A stretch of DNA of 64,000 nucleotides from JBGPTK01 sp963797765 (GTDB lineage: Bacteria; Acidobacteriota; Terriglobia; Acidiferrales; UBA7541). The DNA lies in assembly GCA_963797765.1 (NCBI GenBank), contig CAWCQU010000001.1, positions 1-64,000 of the forward strand, in the 5' to 3' direction. A program made the translations under genes and the position numbers. Positions 40,177-49,719 of the stretch are shown here, one piece after another (the stretch's first letter is position 1; each line of letters starts with the position of its first letter). Under the pieces are notes generated by a model, which searched no databases, had not been told where the DNA came from, and worked only from the letters and a program-made list of their open reading frames with translations.

Positions 40177-40494
40177 CCTATCCCAGGTGTAAGCCAGTGA
40201 CCTCAGAATTTCCTCGTCAATGGCCGCCTCTCCCTGGAGTGCTTCGGCCGGTTCTGGTTGTACGCCGGTTCCCGTCGCCTCGGTTTTCAAGAGGACGAAC
40301 GCGGCTTACGAAACGGGAAGACGACGTGGTGAATTCTCGCAACCTAAGATGCCCGCAGATACGCAGGATCCAATGATTGGCCGCCGAGTCGCCTTAATCG
40401 CATCGCAGGAAAAATTGGCGTGGAAGGCATAGCAAAATGATCGATTCGACCCTAAATCTTCACGTGCGAATGATCCTGAATCGAGGCGAGTCCG
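40177..40494 (+). other. Spacer with a small LuxR-HTH remnant
   Basis: No gene is present. A short HTH remnant at about 40305-40345 is listed separately. Confidence 0.45.
40305..40345 (+). pseudogene. Short LuxR-HTH remnant
   Basis: The bases ACGAAACGGGAAGACGACGT are shared with the HTH genes, where they encode T-K-R-E-D-D-V-V. Similarity stops on both sides. It sits after the kinase gene. Confidence 0.55.
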
Positions 40495-40758
40495 ATGTCC
40501 AAAATCTTTAGACGCGGTGACCTCGTTGAATGGAACTCAGAAGCCGGCAGAGTTCGTGGCGTAATCATCAAGAAAGTTATTTCTGCCGTGAGGTTCAAAG
40601 GCTATGTGCATCATGCTTCAAGAGCCGAGCCTCAATACATCATCAAGAGTGAAAAGACCGACCACGTGGCAATTCACAAAGGGCAAGCACTGAAACATAT
40701 AAAGGCTAAGAAAAAGATGAAGCCAACGAAAACAAAAGGAAGGAGAGAGACGATCTGA
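40495..40758 (+). CDS. DUF2945 (Hva1/TUDOR-like) small protein
   Basis: This 87-aa basic protein begins with R-R-G-D-L-V-E-W-N-S and continues with a small beta domain and Y-I-I-K-S-E-K-T-D, the pattern of DUF2945 proteins. Members are short single-domain proteins of unknown role, sometimes called hypervirulence-associated TUDOR domains. The Lys-rich C-terminus could bind nucleic acid. Confidence 0.8.
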   Translation: MSKIFRRGDLVEWNSEAGRVRGVIIKKVISAVRFKGYVHHASRAEPQYIIKSEKTDHVAIHKGQALKHIKAKKKMKPTKTKGRRETI

Positions 40759-40759
40759 C

Positions 40760-41056
40760 TCAGGAGTCAAGAAGAAGATTACGGTGCATTATGCAAGATT
40801 TGTTCTCATACCTTCTTGCGCAAATGACGTTCGCGCAGATCGCGACCAGATTCAAAACCTGCGCGATGATGAACACGATGTCTCGGATCATGCCCGCATA
40901 GGCCAAGAAAGACAAGGCTCCTAGAAACCACAGGCTATAGGCCCTGATGCTTATTCCGGCCGAGCAGTGTTCTTTGATCAAGTGTCGAATTTGAGGGATG
41001 TAAGCCGCGGCAACTATACGAGTTCCGGCAAACCCCAAGATTTGAGACACCTTCAT
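40760..41056 (-). CDS. PQ-loop / SemiSWEET-like membrane protein
   Basis: This 98-aa protein has three hydrophobic helices. The first carries Y-I-P-Q-I (PQ-loop), followed by the S-A-G-I-S segment typical of SWEET/MtN3 half-transporters. SemiSWEETs form dimers that carry sugars. The gene is convergent with the DUF2945 gene, with one base between their ends. Confidence 0.75.
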   Translation of the reverse strand: MKVSQILGFAGTRIVAAAYIPQIRHLIKEHCSAGISIRAYSLWFLGALSFLAYAGMIRDIVFIIAQVLNLVAICANVICARRYENKSCIMHRNLLLDS

Positions 41057-41261
41057 AAGTACACCCGAAAGTTCACGGATTCTCCTGTCCGGACGTCATT
41101 TCCGAGGACACTGAGAATTTCGTGCCTGTCAATCGCGATCCGAGCCGGTCCTGCGAGATGATGCCATGCTGGGCGCTGCAATCAGGAGTTTCTGTACACT
41201 AAAGAACATTCCCATATGTTGAGCGCACATCTGCTACCGGCCAACAACGTTTCTTAGGCAG

Positions 41262-42131
41262 TCAGTCCTGAAACTTTCTCGGGCCTTCATAGCGGAGGCG
41301 GAAGAAAGCGTGGTGAGGCACAGCGTAATGGATGCTTATCAATCTAAACCAGGGTGCAGATTCAGGCGTATAACTTACCTCTCCGTACGTCGTCGGCCGG
41401 TCGATCCCCGGCTTGGTAGACTTGCCCAGGACTTGGAGCGAAATCGTCCGAAAGTCCTCATCAATTAGATGTTTCTTAAGGAGCTCACCATAAAGCGTCG
41501 GCCCGCCCTCACAAAGCAGCGTCCGTATGCCATGCTCTTGCCATAAAAGTTGCGTTGCAGTCGCAGGATCAATCTGCTTGCCGGCACCTACCGAGACGAT
41601 TTTAATTGTCCCCTCCCGTCCTGACCCCTTGAGCTGCAAGCGAAGATTCTTTTCTCCTTCCGCGGATGTAACAATCCAAGGTTCAACCCGCGGAGAATCA
41701 AAAACGCGAAGAGTGACATCAATGTGCCCTGAACCTGTCAGAACGATGATTTTCTGCTTGTCGAGGCCTAGAATTTCCTTACGGTATACTCGCAGTTGCT
41801 CGTCATCGATGCCGTAGTCCGCGCCCCGCGCGTCACAGCCCGGCTCTTCGCGGAGGGTGTTCGCCCCGATCAACTGTCCGTCGTGATGGGCTCGCAGGAA
41901 ATCCATCAGCCAACGATCTTCCCTGCTCCTTGAAACTTCTTTGCCACCAGCATGGCCTTTTAACTCCCTGAACGAAGCCCTCCCGTCGAGTCCCATCACA
42001 AAATTGGAGCTTATATACGGACGATGAGTGTCACGACGCTCCGGAAACCCAAACGGGCCATAGCGCTCTTTGATGTGTCGCGGCAAGGGAAACGTATCTT
42101 CGCTCGCGCTATAGCAGAGTTGAAGATCCAT
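41262..42131 (-). CDS. RibD C-terminal domain reductase
   Basis: This 289-aa protein has the dihydrofolate-reductase-like RibD_C fold: R-P-Y-I-S-S-N-F-V-M-G-L-D-G near the N-terminus, a G-A-N-T-L-R-E-E-P segment and L-L-C-E-G-G-P-T-L-Y-G-E-L near 200. Such enzymes reduce pyrimidine or other substrates with NADPH. The deaminase half of full RibD is absent. AGGAG lies just before the ATG. It is the last gene of the long minus-strand run. Confidence 0.85.
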   Translation of the reverse strand: MDLQLCYSASEDTFPLPRHIKERYGPFGFPERRDTHRPYISSNFVMGLDGRASFRELKGHAGGKEVSRSREDRWLMDFLRAHHDGQLIGANTLREEPGCDARGADYGIDDEQLRVYRKEILGLDKQKIIVLTGSGHIDVTLRVFDSPRVEPWIVTSAEGEKNLRLQLKGSGREGTIKIVSVGAGKQIDPATATQLLWQEHGIRTLLCEGGPTLYGELLKKHLIDEDFRTISLQVLGKSTKPGIDRPTTYGEVSYTPESAPWFRLISIHYAVPHHAFFRLRYEGPRKFQD

Positions 42132-42226
42132 CGTCGTCTCCTAAAAAATGGCCCGATACTTGAGATGCAGGGCACTCTACGCTCACGCCACCCCGGTCAT
42201 TTCTGTTGATCTCTAAGAGTTGGAAC

Positions 42227-43312
42227 CTACCTGGCAGCTTTGAATGCGGCGCTCTTCGATGCAATCGAGGCAAGCATCTCTTTCCAGTCTTTCACAAATG
42301 ACTCGGCGGCTTCGCGCTGGAGATCGGTGGCGAGCTTGTCGTAGTCGATGCCCGCCTTAACGAACTTCGCAATCACTTCCTCGGCATCGCCTCCGTCAGC
42401 GGCCATGAGCTCACCCACTGAGCCATGGTCCGCGAAAGCAAGCAACGTCTTGTCAGGAATCGTGTTGACGGTGAACGGCGCGGCGAGGGCCTTGATGTAG
42501 AGAACGTCTGAAGCGGCGGGGTCTTTTGTACCGGTGCTAGCCCAGAGCAGTCGCTGCGGCCGGGCTCCAGCATTCGCCAGTCGCAGCCACCGCTCCGAAT
42601 CGAGCAGTTGGCGATAGGTCTTGTAGGTTCGCTTGGCGACGGCGATCCCAAGCTTGTCTCGCAACTCTCCAGGAACTTTCTCCATGGTCGCCTTGTCCCA
42701 ACGGCTGATGAAGACAGAAGCCAAGGAACAAACATCAGGATTTAATCCCGCCTGGATGCGTCGCTCGATGCCGCGCAAATAAGCTTCCGCCGCCGACAGA
42801 TATTGCTCGCGCGAAAAGAGCAGAGTTACATTCACTGGCACACCGGCAAAAATAGACTCCTCGATCGCTGGAACGCCTTCGGGAGTACCGGGAATCTTGA
42901 CGAAGAGGTTGGGCCGCTCGGCCCAAGCGTGAAGCCGCCCGACTTCGGCGATTGTACCTGGTGTGTCGTAAGCGAGCGTGGGCGAAACTTCAATGGACAC
43001 CCAACCGTCGATGCCATTCGTCCTGTCGTAGATCGGACGGAACAGATCGGCGGCCTGCCTGAGGTCCTCGATTGCAAGCTCAAAGAAGAGAGCCTCACCT
43101 GACTTACCCTGTTTCATCTTCTGGTGGATGGCATCATCGTAGAAGTTCGAGTTCTTAATCGCATGGTCGAAGATCGAGGGATTCGAAGTCAGCCCGGTAA
43201 TCGAGAATTCGTCGATGTAGCGGCGGAGCGTCCCACTCATCAGGAGCCCACGTGTAATGTTGTCGAGCCAGAGACTCTGGCCGAGATCATGGAGCTGTTG
43301 TGTCGGCTTCAT
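42227..43312 (-). CDS. tal: Transaldolase
   Basis: This 361-aa enzyme moves a dihydroxyacetone unit between sugar phosphates in the pentose phosphate pathway. Family marks are G-L-T-S-N-P-S-I-F near the N-terminus and the Schiff-base lysine in N-L-F-V-K-I-P-G-T. ATG 43312 is preferred because it overlaps the stop of the 42-aa ORF (ATGA) and lies after a G-rich ribosome site. Its run-mates zwf and GH15 support a role in sugar oxidation. Confidence 0.95.
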   Translation of the reverse strand: MKPTQQLHDLGQSLWLDNITRGLLMSGTLRRYIDEFSITGLTSNPSIFDHAIKNSNFYDDAIHQKMKQGKSGEALFFELAIEDLRQAADLFRPIYDRTNGIDGWVSIEVSPTLAYDTPGTIAEVGRLHAWAERPNLFVKIPGTPEGVPAIEESIFAGVPVNVTLLFSREQYLSAAEAYLRGIERRIQAGLNPDVCSLASVFISRWDKATMEKVPGELRDKLGIAVAKRTYKTYRQLLDSERWLRLANAGARPQRLLWASTGTKDPAASDVLYIKALAAPFTVNTIPDKTLLAFADHGSVGELMAADGGDAEEVIAKFVKAGIDYDKLATDLQREAAESFVKDWKEMLASIASKSAAFKAAR

Positions 43313-43437
43313 CGTTGTCCCCCACTTGGAATCTGTAGCGAATCTCTTTGGCCGTTGTTTGCGTTCGGCGTCTTCGTTTGTTGGTGAATAAATGAGAATA
43401 GCTCTTCGAGGGTGTCTCCAAGCACTAGGTAATCCAT
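43309..43437 (-). CDS. 42-aa ORF coupled to transaldolase
   Basis: GTAGGAGG lies at good spacing before the ATG at 43437. The frame encodes 42 residues beginning M-D-Y-L-V-L-G-D-T-L-E-E-L. Its stop TGA overlaps the ATG of transaldolase. It begins 12 bases after the glucoamylase stop. I recognise no family. It could be a small protein or a leader that carries ribosomes into tal. Confidence 0.6.
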   Translation of the reverse strand: MDYLVLGDTLEELFSFIHQQTKTPNANNGQRDSLQIPSGGQR

Positions 43438-43449
43438 TACTCTTGCCTC

Positions 43450-45849
43450 CTACGATTCGACATCCACCATGTAATCTCGGCCTTCCCAAGAGCCCTTGCT
43501 CGTCCAAAAGAAAGTGAATCGAATCGGCGCGCGCTGCTCCGGCGAAATCGGGATATCCACAAATTCAATTCCGAGTGCCGTTCCCGAAGAGGGGATATCT
43601 TCGACTGTGTGCCATTCGTCCCTCGTCCAGTGGAGGCGAAACGGGGCGTCAACCTGGACGCGAAGTGTATGGTCTTTTCTAATTCGACGTACTTGCCTAT
43701 TCTGCTTCCACACCTCGAACAAATGACGACTGGTGGTTCGTCCCGAGAGATAACGCTCCGCGACTTCTGGAATCAAATCGAAGACTCGGCCGTCAGCGAC
43801 GGACCTCAACAGCTTGATGTACTCGGCGTGCGCCCACATAAGCGGCATCGCTGAACCCGTGGGCCGTCCCGAGAACATATAAACATCGGGCCGGTCCGGC
43901 TCGTCCCACACCTGCTCAGGCAAGAGACCAGTGGCTGAACAAAAACCTTCCATGGCCCGAATGAATAACTTTGTATCGTGGCCGGCAGCTAATTCGTAGT
44001 GCCCCCGCTCACCCGCCAAGAGTGGCCAACCGCGTCCTTTCCCCCAACCAGCAAAAGGCCCGCCGTCTTCTTTCTGTCCATACCCATCGTTGTTGTAGCG
44101 GTGCCAGCAGGGACCGAAAGGAGTCTCGACCTTGAGCACGGCGTCCACAACGCGCAGCGAATCCACGATCAACGAATTATCGGGTTTTCGAATTCCATAA
44201 CGCACTAGTTCGAGAAACCCTACATCGATAATGTCCTTGGCCGGGAACTTGCTTTGAACATCCGGCGAGCGGTTCGCAATGTTGAGGAAGCCGCTGTTGG
44301 GATCTTCCTCTGGCTGGGGATTGTCAACACTCTCCGGAAGAATGCGTATGTAGTGCCGGCTTATCCCGGGAACAAGCGAACCCTGTGTTGTGACCGTCCA
44401 GGATTCGACGTGAGAGTTCAGAAAGTCAGCATATTCCTCCAGAAATTTCGCGGTGCTTTCATCGCGCCTCTCGCGGAAAAAGCACGCAGCACAGATCAGA
44501 GCAGCGATGTTCGAGGCAAGTGTGGAAGGAGAATAACCACTCGCTTCCTCCCAGCGGTCCTGCTGAGTAACCGGTCCATGGCGGACCAAGTAAGCAGCCG
44601 CGTGCGCAATCATCGGGTAAGGATCAAAATCCTGGAGAGCGTTCTGCCGCTTGATCTGCCAGGCGAGAAGAATTGGAAATGCGACCTCGTCGAGTTGGAT
44701 TCCCCGCCAGTAGGCTCCTCCATCAAGCCAAAAGTTCTGGGGAAAGCCCCCGTCCTCCAGTTGCGCGACTGCCAAGTAAATGAGCGCCCGCAAGGGCGTA
44801 ACACTGTCGCCGGCAGCGAGCATGGCCGAAGCGCTATTGACCATGTCGCGCGTCCAGACCAGGTGGTACCCGCCGTGGTCCGAGTCGCCCTTTGCTTCTC
44901 CCCAGGGAATCGACAGTGATGCGATGAACGCTCCCGGATACGACTTGTCTTCGTGAGCGCGAAGCAAACTAAGGCTGCTGTGATATAGGTTCCCTTTGTC
45001 TATGGAGACCTTTTCCAACGGAAGGACTCGGGCGCTAGCGCGCTCCCATTGCTCCGTATAGCGCTTGTGATGCTCTTGGAAAGGAACGGCGAGCGCCTGA
45101 AACAGCGTGGTGATGGCCCGGTGCTGTGTGTTACCGAATGCAAGACCCATGGTGAACTCGCGTTGAACGTCCAGGCCCAGTTCTCCCATCAGTGCAATGT
45201 TACCGTCAGGGGCACAATCGAACTCCCAGTCCATTTGAAAGTTGCCTGCAAGATCGGTCCAGCCGTCACTTTGGCCAACGTAGCCACACGATGTACGAGA
45301 AAAGTTGACCGTGCCACCGAGCGCCAGCCATATCCCTTTCTTCTGCGCCATCAGGATTTTCCGGCCCCCAACCTCGATGACGTGACCGTTGTTATTCGAT
45401 CCGCCTACCTGGAGATGGGGCGCGCACAGCGTATAGAGGCGCAATTTTGAGATAAACGCTTCATCGCCAGTTAGCTTGGTGTGCTGGAGAATGCAGCCCG
45501 AGTGCGGATCTGTGATTATTTCTTTGACGATGGAGTAACGGCCGCCGGGATCGACGTTCGTAATGCGGTAACCCAAGGCGTGATCCGAAAGTCGCTCACA
45601 TGTCGATTTGAGGTGACGTTTTTCCTCATGGAAGAAAGACTTCCCGTCAGTGACGAGATACTGAAGGTCTCGGATCTGTGGGTGATCCACGGTCGGATAA
45701 TAGACTTCGGTGATGACACCGTTCCACAAGGTGAACCAGATTCGGCTAGAAGCCGCGTAAGCGGTTCCCACCCCGTCTTTATCTCCGTGGGTCCATCTCG
45801 GCTCGATGCCAGGCCATCCGAAAGCTGGATTGCTATCTTTTGGTTTCAT
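43450..45849 (-). CDS. GH15 glucoamylase (glucan 1,4-alpha-glucosidase)
   Basis: This 799-aa enzyme has an N-terminal beta-sandwich (about 1-270) and an (alpha/alpha)6 barrel. W-T-R-D-M precedes the active site. W-E-E-A-S-G-Y near 430 carries the likely general acid, and G-E-R-G-H-Y-E-L near 613 the likely base. It releases glucose from the ends of alpha-glucans. There is no signal peptide, so an intracellular role on glycogen or maltodextrin is likely. It lies between zwf and tal, so released glucose could feed the oxidative pentose phosphate path. An in-frame TGA just before ATG 45849 fixes the start. Confidence 0.92.
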   Translation of the reverse strand: MKPKDSNPAFGWPGIEPRWTHGDKDGVGTAYAASSRIWFTLWNGVITEVYYPTVDHPQIRDLQYLVTDGKSFFHEEKRHLKSTCERLSDHALGYRITNVDPGGRYSIVKEIITDPHSGCILQHTKLTGDEAFISKLRLYTLCAPHLQVGGSNNNGHVIEVGGRKILMAQKKGIWLALGGTVNFSRTSCGYVGQSDGWTDLAGNFQMDWEFDCAPDGNIALMGELGLDVQREFTMGLAFGNTQHRAITTLFQALAVPFQEHHKRYTEQWERASARVLPLEKVSIDKGNLYHSSLSLLRAHEDKSYPGAFIASLSIPWGEAKGDSDHGGYHLVWTRDMVNSASAMLAAGDSVTPLRALIYLAVAQLEDGGFPQNFWLDGGAYWRGIQLDEVAFPILLAWQIKRQNALQDFDPYPMIAHAAAYLVRHGPVTQQDRWEEASGYSPSTLASNIAALICAACFFRERRDESTAKFLEEYADFLNSHVESWTVTTQGSLVPGISRHYIRILPESVDNPQPEEDPNSGFLNIANRSPDVQSKFPAKDIIDVGFLELVRYGIRKPDNSLIVDSLRVVDAVLKVETPFGPCWHRYNNDGYGQKEDGGPFAGWGKGRGWPLLAGERGHYELAAGHDTKLFIRAMEGFCSATGLLPEQVWDEPDRPDVYMFSGRPTGSAMPLMWAHAEYIKLLRSVADGRVFDLIPEVAERYLSGRTTSRHLFEVWKQNRQVRRIRKDHTLRVQVDAPFRLHWTRDEWHTVEDIPSSGTALGIEFVDIPISPEQRAPIRFTFFWTSKGSWEGRDYMVDVES

Positions 45850-45958
45850 CTCGCGCTCTCACGCGCCCGGTAGCGGTTCAGATCCTGGTCAATCCAACCC
45901 TCTTTGAACACGCACTAATCTTCTTCCTCGATCATCATCTCGTCTTCGCTCGCGGCCC

Positions 45959-47362
45959 TCATTTGGTAGCTTCCATTGCTTTGTCTGCGGTCGGTTTGGG
46001 ATTGTGCCAGCCGCCGTCACCAGCGATGATATGGTCGGCTTCCGTCGGGCCCCAGGTATTTGGCTCGTACTGGTGAGCCGGCGTCGCGTTTCCCAAGATC
46101 GGATCGACTACACTCCACGCTGCTTCCACGCCGTCTTCACCCACGAATAGCATCGGGTCACCCCGAAGCGCATCGCCAAGCAGGCGCTCGTAAGGCTTCA
46201 TCTCATCGGCCTGCGTCTGCCGTACAACAAGTTCGACTCGCTCACCGACCATCGCTTCTCCGGGCAACTTCGCCCGCGCACCCAACGAGATAGAGACATC
46301 GGGGCCGAGACGAAAACGAAAATAATCCGCCTGATCTTGTATAACGGCGTCGAAGACGGCCTGTGGAGGGCGCTTGAGTTCAACGAATACTTCGGTCACC
46401 GAGACGGGCATTTGCTTGCCAGCTCGAATGTAGAACGGGACTCCCGCCCATCGCCACGTGTCAATGTGCAATTTGACCGCGGCGAACGTCTCTACCTGTG
46501 AGTCCGGAGCAACTCCTTTCTCATTGCGGTAGCCTCGAAATTGACCGCGGACGACATCCGCAGGTGATAGCGGCCGCATGGCTCGAAAGGCACGTTGCTT
46601 CTCATATCGCAAGGCATCCGCATCCCGGCCGATCGGTGCCTCCATCGTGAGAAGCGCGACGACCTCTAACATGTGGTTCTGAATGACATCCCGGATTGCA
46701 CCCAGCTCTTCATATAGGACTCCCCGCCCTCGCATGCCGAAGTCTTCAGCCATCGTGACCTGGACACTCTGGATATAGTTGCTGTTCCAAATCGGCTCGA
46801 GGAACGAATTGGCAAAGCGGAAGTACAGCAGATTTTGGACCGGCTCCTTGCCAAGGTAATGGTCAATCCGGAAAATCACCGATTCGGGAAAAGATTTATG
46901 GAGCGTTCTATTGAGCGCCCGCGCCGAGGAAAGGTCGCGGCCGAATGGTTTTTCGACGACCAGCCGCGCCCCCCTGTCGCATTCTGCATGGGCCAGACCT
47001 TCAGCCACGGTCGCAAACAAGTCTGGAGGTATGGCAAGGTAATAGAGAGGACGAGATGCAGCGCCAAGCGCCTTTCGCAACTGGCGGAAGGTCTCCGGTG
47101 AGCCGTAATCTCCGTTCACATACTGAAGTTTTGCCGAAAGCGCTGCGAATGCACGGAAGTCCAGGCCGCCGTGCTTCTCAATGCTCTCGCGAGCGCGGGC
47201 TCGAAGTCCGTCAAGGTCCTTCGCAGATCTGGCCACCCCTATAATCGGCATATCGAAATGACCGCGCTGGATCATCGCCTGAAGCGCGGGGAAAATCTGC
47301 TCATATGCTAGATCCCCAGTGGCGCCAAAGAAAACAAATGCATCCGATTCGAGATTCTCCAT
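45959..47362 (-). CDS. zwf: Glucose-6-phosphate dehydrogenase
   Basis: This 467-aa enzyme oxidises glucose 6-phosphate with NAD(P). It has the G-A-T-G-D-L-A nucleotide motif at residues 13-19 and the active-site R-I-D-H-Y-L-G-K-E-P near 166. GGAGGG lies just before the ATG. Neither 6-phosphogluconolactonase nor 6-phosphogluconate dehydrogenase is seen in the window. Confidence 0.96.
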   Translation of the reverse strand: MENLESDAFVFFGATGDLAYEQIFPALQAMIQRGHFDMPIIGVARSAKDLDGLRARARESIEKHGGLDFRAFAALSAKLQYVNGDYGSPETFRQLRKALGAASRPLYYLAIPPDLFATVAEGLAHAECDRGARLVVEKPFGRDLSSARALNRTLHKSFPESVIFRIDHYLGKEPVQNLLYFRFANSFLEPIWNSNYIQSVQVTMAEDFGMRGRGVLYEELGAIRDVIQNHMLEVVALLTMEAPIGRDADALRYEKQRAFRAMRPLSPADVVRGQFRGYRNEKGVAPDSQVETFAAVKLHIDTWRWAGVPFYIRAGKQMPVSVTEVFVELKRPPQAVFDAVIQDQADYFRFRLGPDVSISLGARAKLPGEAMVGERVELVVRQTQADEMKPYERLLGDALRGDPMLFVGEDGVEAAWSVVDPILGNATPAHQYEPNTWGPTEADHIIAGDGGWHNPKPTADKAMEATK

Positions 47363-47403
47363 TTTCCACCCTCCGTTCTCATGCCTGTACCGCTACGCCT
47401 TGC

Positions 47404-48144
47404 TCAGTAGCCTGCAAATTCTTCTGCGCGAATGTCGCCGTCATTCATCCCTGCTTTGCTTAACATCTCGTGCAAACCTTTCACCATGGCGGGCGGGCCG
47501 GCAATGTAGTAGATGGGCGACGCCGCGCCCTTCAAATGTTTTCCGAGCATCTCTTGAGTGATCAAACCGGTTTCACCGTTCCAAGGTTGATGCGATTTCT
47601 CCATTTCCGTCATGCTGGCGATTAACTTGTACTTTGGATTGTCTCTTTCCAGGCTCTGAAGGTCCGCGAGGAACGCTGCATCTTCCGGCCGCCTGTTGGA
47701 ATAGAAGAGAAAAACACGCTGGGGCAACTTCTCCTTCGCTGCCCAATGGACCATGCTTCGAAATGGCGTGATGCCAATCCCACCGGCGAGGAATACGGCC
47801 GTTCGCGTAAAATCATTCTGAAGAATCAAATCTCCGGATGGCCCTTCGATCTTCACAGCGGTCCCAAACGGCATCGTCCTCAACACGCGTTTGAACGCCG
47901 TATCGCGCATCCGCGTGGCCACCATCAAGGTTTCTTCGTGAGGGGCGCTGGCGATCGAAAAACTGCGCACATTTCCTTCGGAATCCGTCTCCGAAGGATC
48001 AAGCAAAGTCATATCGAGATACTGGCCGGCCTTGAATGTCCATCCTGATGGCTTTTCGAACCGGAAGGCCATGGTGCCTTCCGCAACTTCCTTGCGATCT
48101 TTCAGTTTGCAGATGAAGCCTTGTGACGCCGCAGCAGTGCTCAT
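47404..48144 (-). CDS. FAD/NAD(P)-binding oxidoreductase (ferredoxin reductase-like)
   Basis: This 246-aa protein has an FAD domain with R-S-F-S-I-A-S-A-P, then an NAD(P) domain with F-L-A-G-G-I-G-I-T-P-F-R and the C-terminal Y-Y-I-A-G-P-P-A-M-V. AAGGAG at 8 bases favours ATG 48144. There is no iron-sulfur domain, so it may pass electrons to or from a partner; the molybdoenzyme-cytochrome b fusion encoded upstream is the obvious candidate (inference). Confidence 0.88.
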   Translation of the reverse strand: MSTAAASQGFICKLKDRKEVAEGTMAFRFEKPSGWTFKAGQYLDMTLLDPSETDSEGNVRSFSIASAPHEETLMVATRMRDTAFKRVLRTMPFGTAVKIEGPSGDLILQNDFTRTAVFLAGGIGITPFRSMVHWAAKEKLPQRVFLFYSNRRPEDAAFLADLQSLERDNPKYKLIASMTEMEKSHQPWNGETGLITQEMLGKHLKGAASPIYYIAGPPAMVKGLHEMLSKAGMNDGDIRAEEFAGY

Positions 48145-48220
48145 AATTGGTCTCCTTCCGATACGTGCCTCGATCAATTCCTGTCTTCGTTTCTTTCGGG
48201 AAACCGCCAAACCTCGTGAA

Positions 48221-49705
48221 TCAGATCCCCGCCTCCTGGCTGAAATACTGGTAATCTTCCCGCCAGCCGCCTTGGCCTTGGCCAATGGTTTTGTAATCCT
48301 CGATGAACTCGATTGCGCGGATGTACTTCACCATCGTGAATCCAAGCTGCGTTTCAACGCGAAGCCGGAGCGGTGCTCCGTGCAGAATCGGCAGCGGCTG
48401 GCCATTCATTTCGTAGGCAAGAATCGTCTGCGGATCTTCCGCCAACTCCAAGCGAATCGTGCCGTAGAAGTACCCCGGACCTTGGGCGTGTGGCTCCGAT
48501 GTGGATTTATTGTCGAACGCGTAGAAAACGATGTAGCGGGCGGCGGGAAGCGGATGGCAAAGTCCGACGATGTGATGCAGAGATACACCGCCCCATTCCG
48601 CAACGCCTGACCAGCCCTGGATGCAACAGTGCTTGGTAATCTGAGTTCGTTTCGGCATTGCGCGGAGATCAGCCAGCGTCAGGCGCAGCGGCCTTTCGAC
48701 CAATCCGCTGATCTCCAGGCTATAGTTCGCAAAGTTTTCGCGTGACATCGCCAGAAAACTTTCTTCTTTCGGCGGCCGGCCATTGACCCAGAAGTATGGC
48801 GAGATGTCCGCTTGCGAGTAATGCTGCGCGGACACTTCGTGGCCGAAAAGCAGTGTGCGCACCGGATCGGTGATCGACTGAGTGGCTTTCTGGACAAAGC
48901 GCGGGCGACGACGCGAACACATGGTTGTCGCGGTATGGATGACCACTATGCCGGCCAGCCCGGACAGCCAGACCACAAGAGCCAGCGTCAACTGCGGATC
49001 GTGCGTCTGTCCCAGAACAATCAGCGCCAGCTCGCTCCGGAAACCATGCAGAGCCACGATCGTGACGTGTCCGATGAAGAATACGATGAAGGTGCAAAGA
49101 GCCAAAAAATGCAGACTCCGTGCGCTTTGCCGTCCATGAAAGATTTTGATATACCACGGAAAACGAGCGGCGACGGCCGGGGACATCGCTACTCCCGTCG
49201 CAATGCTGAAAGGTGCAAGCAGGAATATCACTGCCGCGTAGCTCAACTGCTGTAGTGCGTTATATCCTCCCGGGGTTTCCACGACGTGGAAGCTCAAATA
49301 ACTAAGCATTGCATGCCATGCGTCCGGGACAATCTGCCAGGAAGTCGGGATCAGCCGCCGCCACTCCGGAGTGACGAAGAGCATCACGACGTATGTCAAA
49401 CCTGTCAGCAGCCACGCGAAATCCGCGAGAAAGTGCCAGTGCCGTCCGAGACCTAGATTTTCGTGGCCTGGCAGGGCAATCGCGGATGGGAAGGAGGTTT
49501 CTTCGTCACTCGCCGTCCAGAGTCGGTCCTCCGGTCGCTGCTTCTTCGTAAACTTGAGCCATTCGCTGCCCGGCGTGCAGTGATCGTTCCAGTAAAGCCT
49601 CGGATGTGCGCTCAAGATCTCAAGACCGCTCCGAATGAGAAGCGACAGGAGAAGAAAATTGAAGAAGTGCGCCGCCCGCAGCCACAATGGATAGTCAAGA
49701 GGCAT
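48221..49705 (-). CDS. Cytochrome b561-like / sulfite oxidase-type molybdoenzyme fusion
   Basis: The 494-aa product joins two parts that are separate proteins in MsrPQ-like systems. Residues 1-270 hold several membrane helices with His residues suited to heme b (for example H-F-F-N near the start and L-H-F-L-A-L). Residues 300-494 form a sulfite oxidase-type molybdopterin domain with the cofactor Cys in K-H-C-C-I-Q-G-W near 358. There is no Tat signal; export of the second part would depend on the membrane part. It lies 76 bases before an FAD/NAD(P) reductase gene. Confidence 0.85.
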   Translation of the reverse strand: MPLDYPLWLRAAHFFNFLLLSLLIRSGLEILSAHPRLYWNDHCTPGSEWLKFTKKQRPEDRLWTASDEETSFPSAIALPGHENLGLGRHWHFLADFAWLLTGLTYVVMLFVTPEWRRLIPTSWQIVPDAWHAMLSYLSFHVVETPGGYNALQQLSYAAVIFLLAPFSIATGVAMSPAVAARFPWYIKIFHGRQSARSLHFLALCTFIVFFIGHVTIVALHGFRSELALIVLGQTHDPQLTLALVVWLSGLAGIVVIHTATTMCSRRRPRFVQKATQSITDPVRTLLFGHEVSAQHYSQADISPYFWVNGRPPKEESFLAMSRENFANYSLEISGLVERPLRLTLADLRAMPKRTQITKHCCIQGWSGVAEWGGVSLHHIVGLCHPLPAARYIVFYAFDNKSTSEPHAQGPGYFYGTIRLELAEDPQTILAYEMNGQPLPILHGAPLRLRVETQLGFTMVKYIRAIEFIEDYKTIGQGQGGWREDYQYFSQEAGI

Positions 49706-49719
49706 TATTCATCACATTC

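Noticed and set aside
45850..45958. Two very short frames (15 and 26 codons) between zwf and the GH15 gene
   Set aside because: They are too short and lack clear ribosome sites, unlike the 42-aa ORF before tal.
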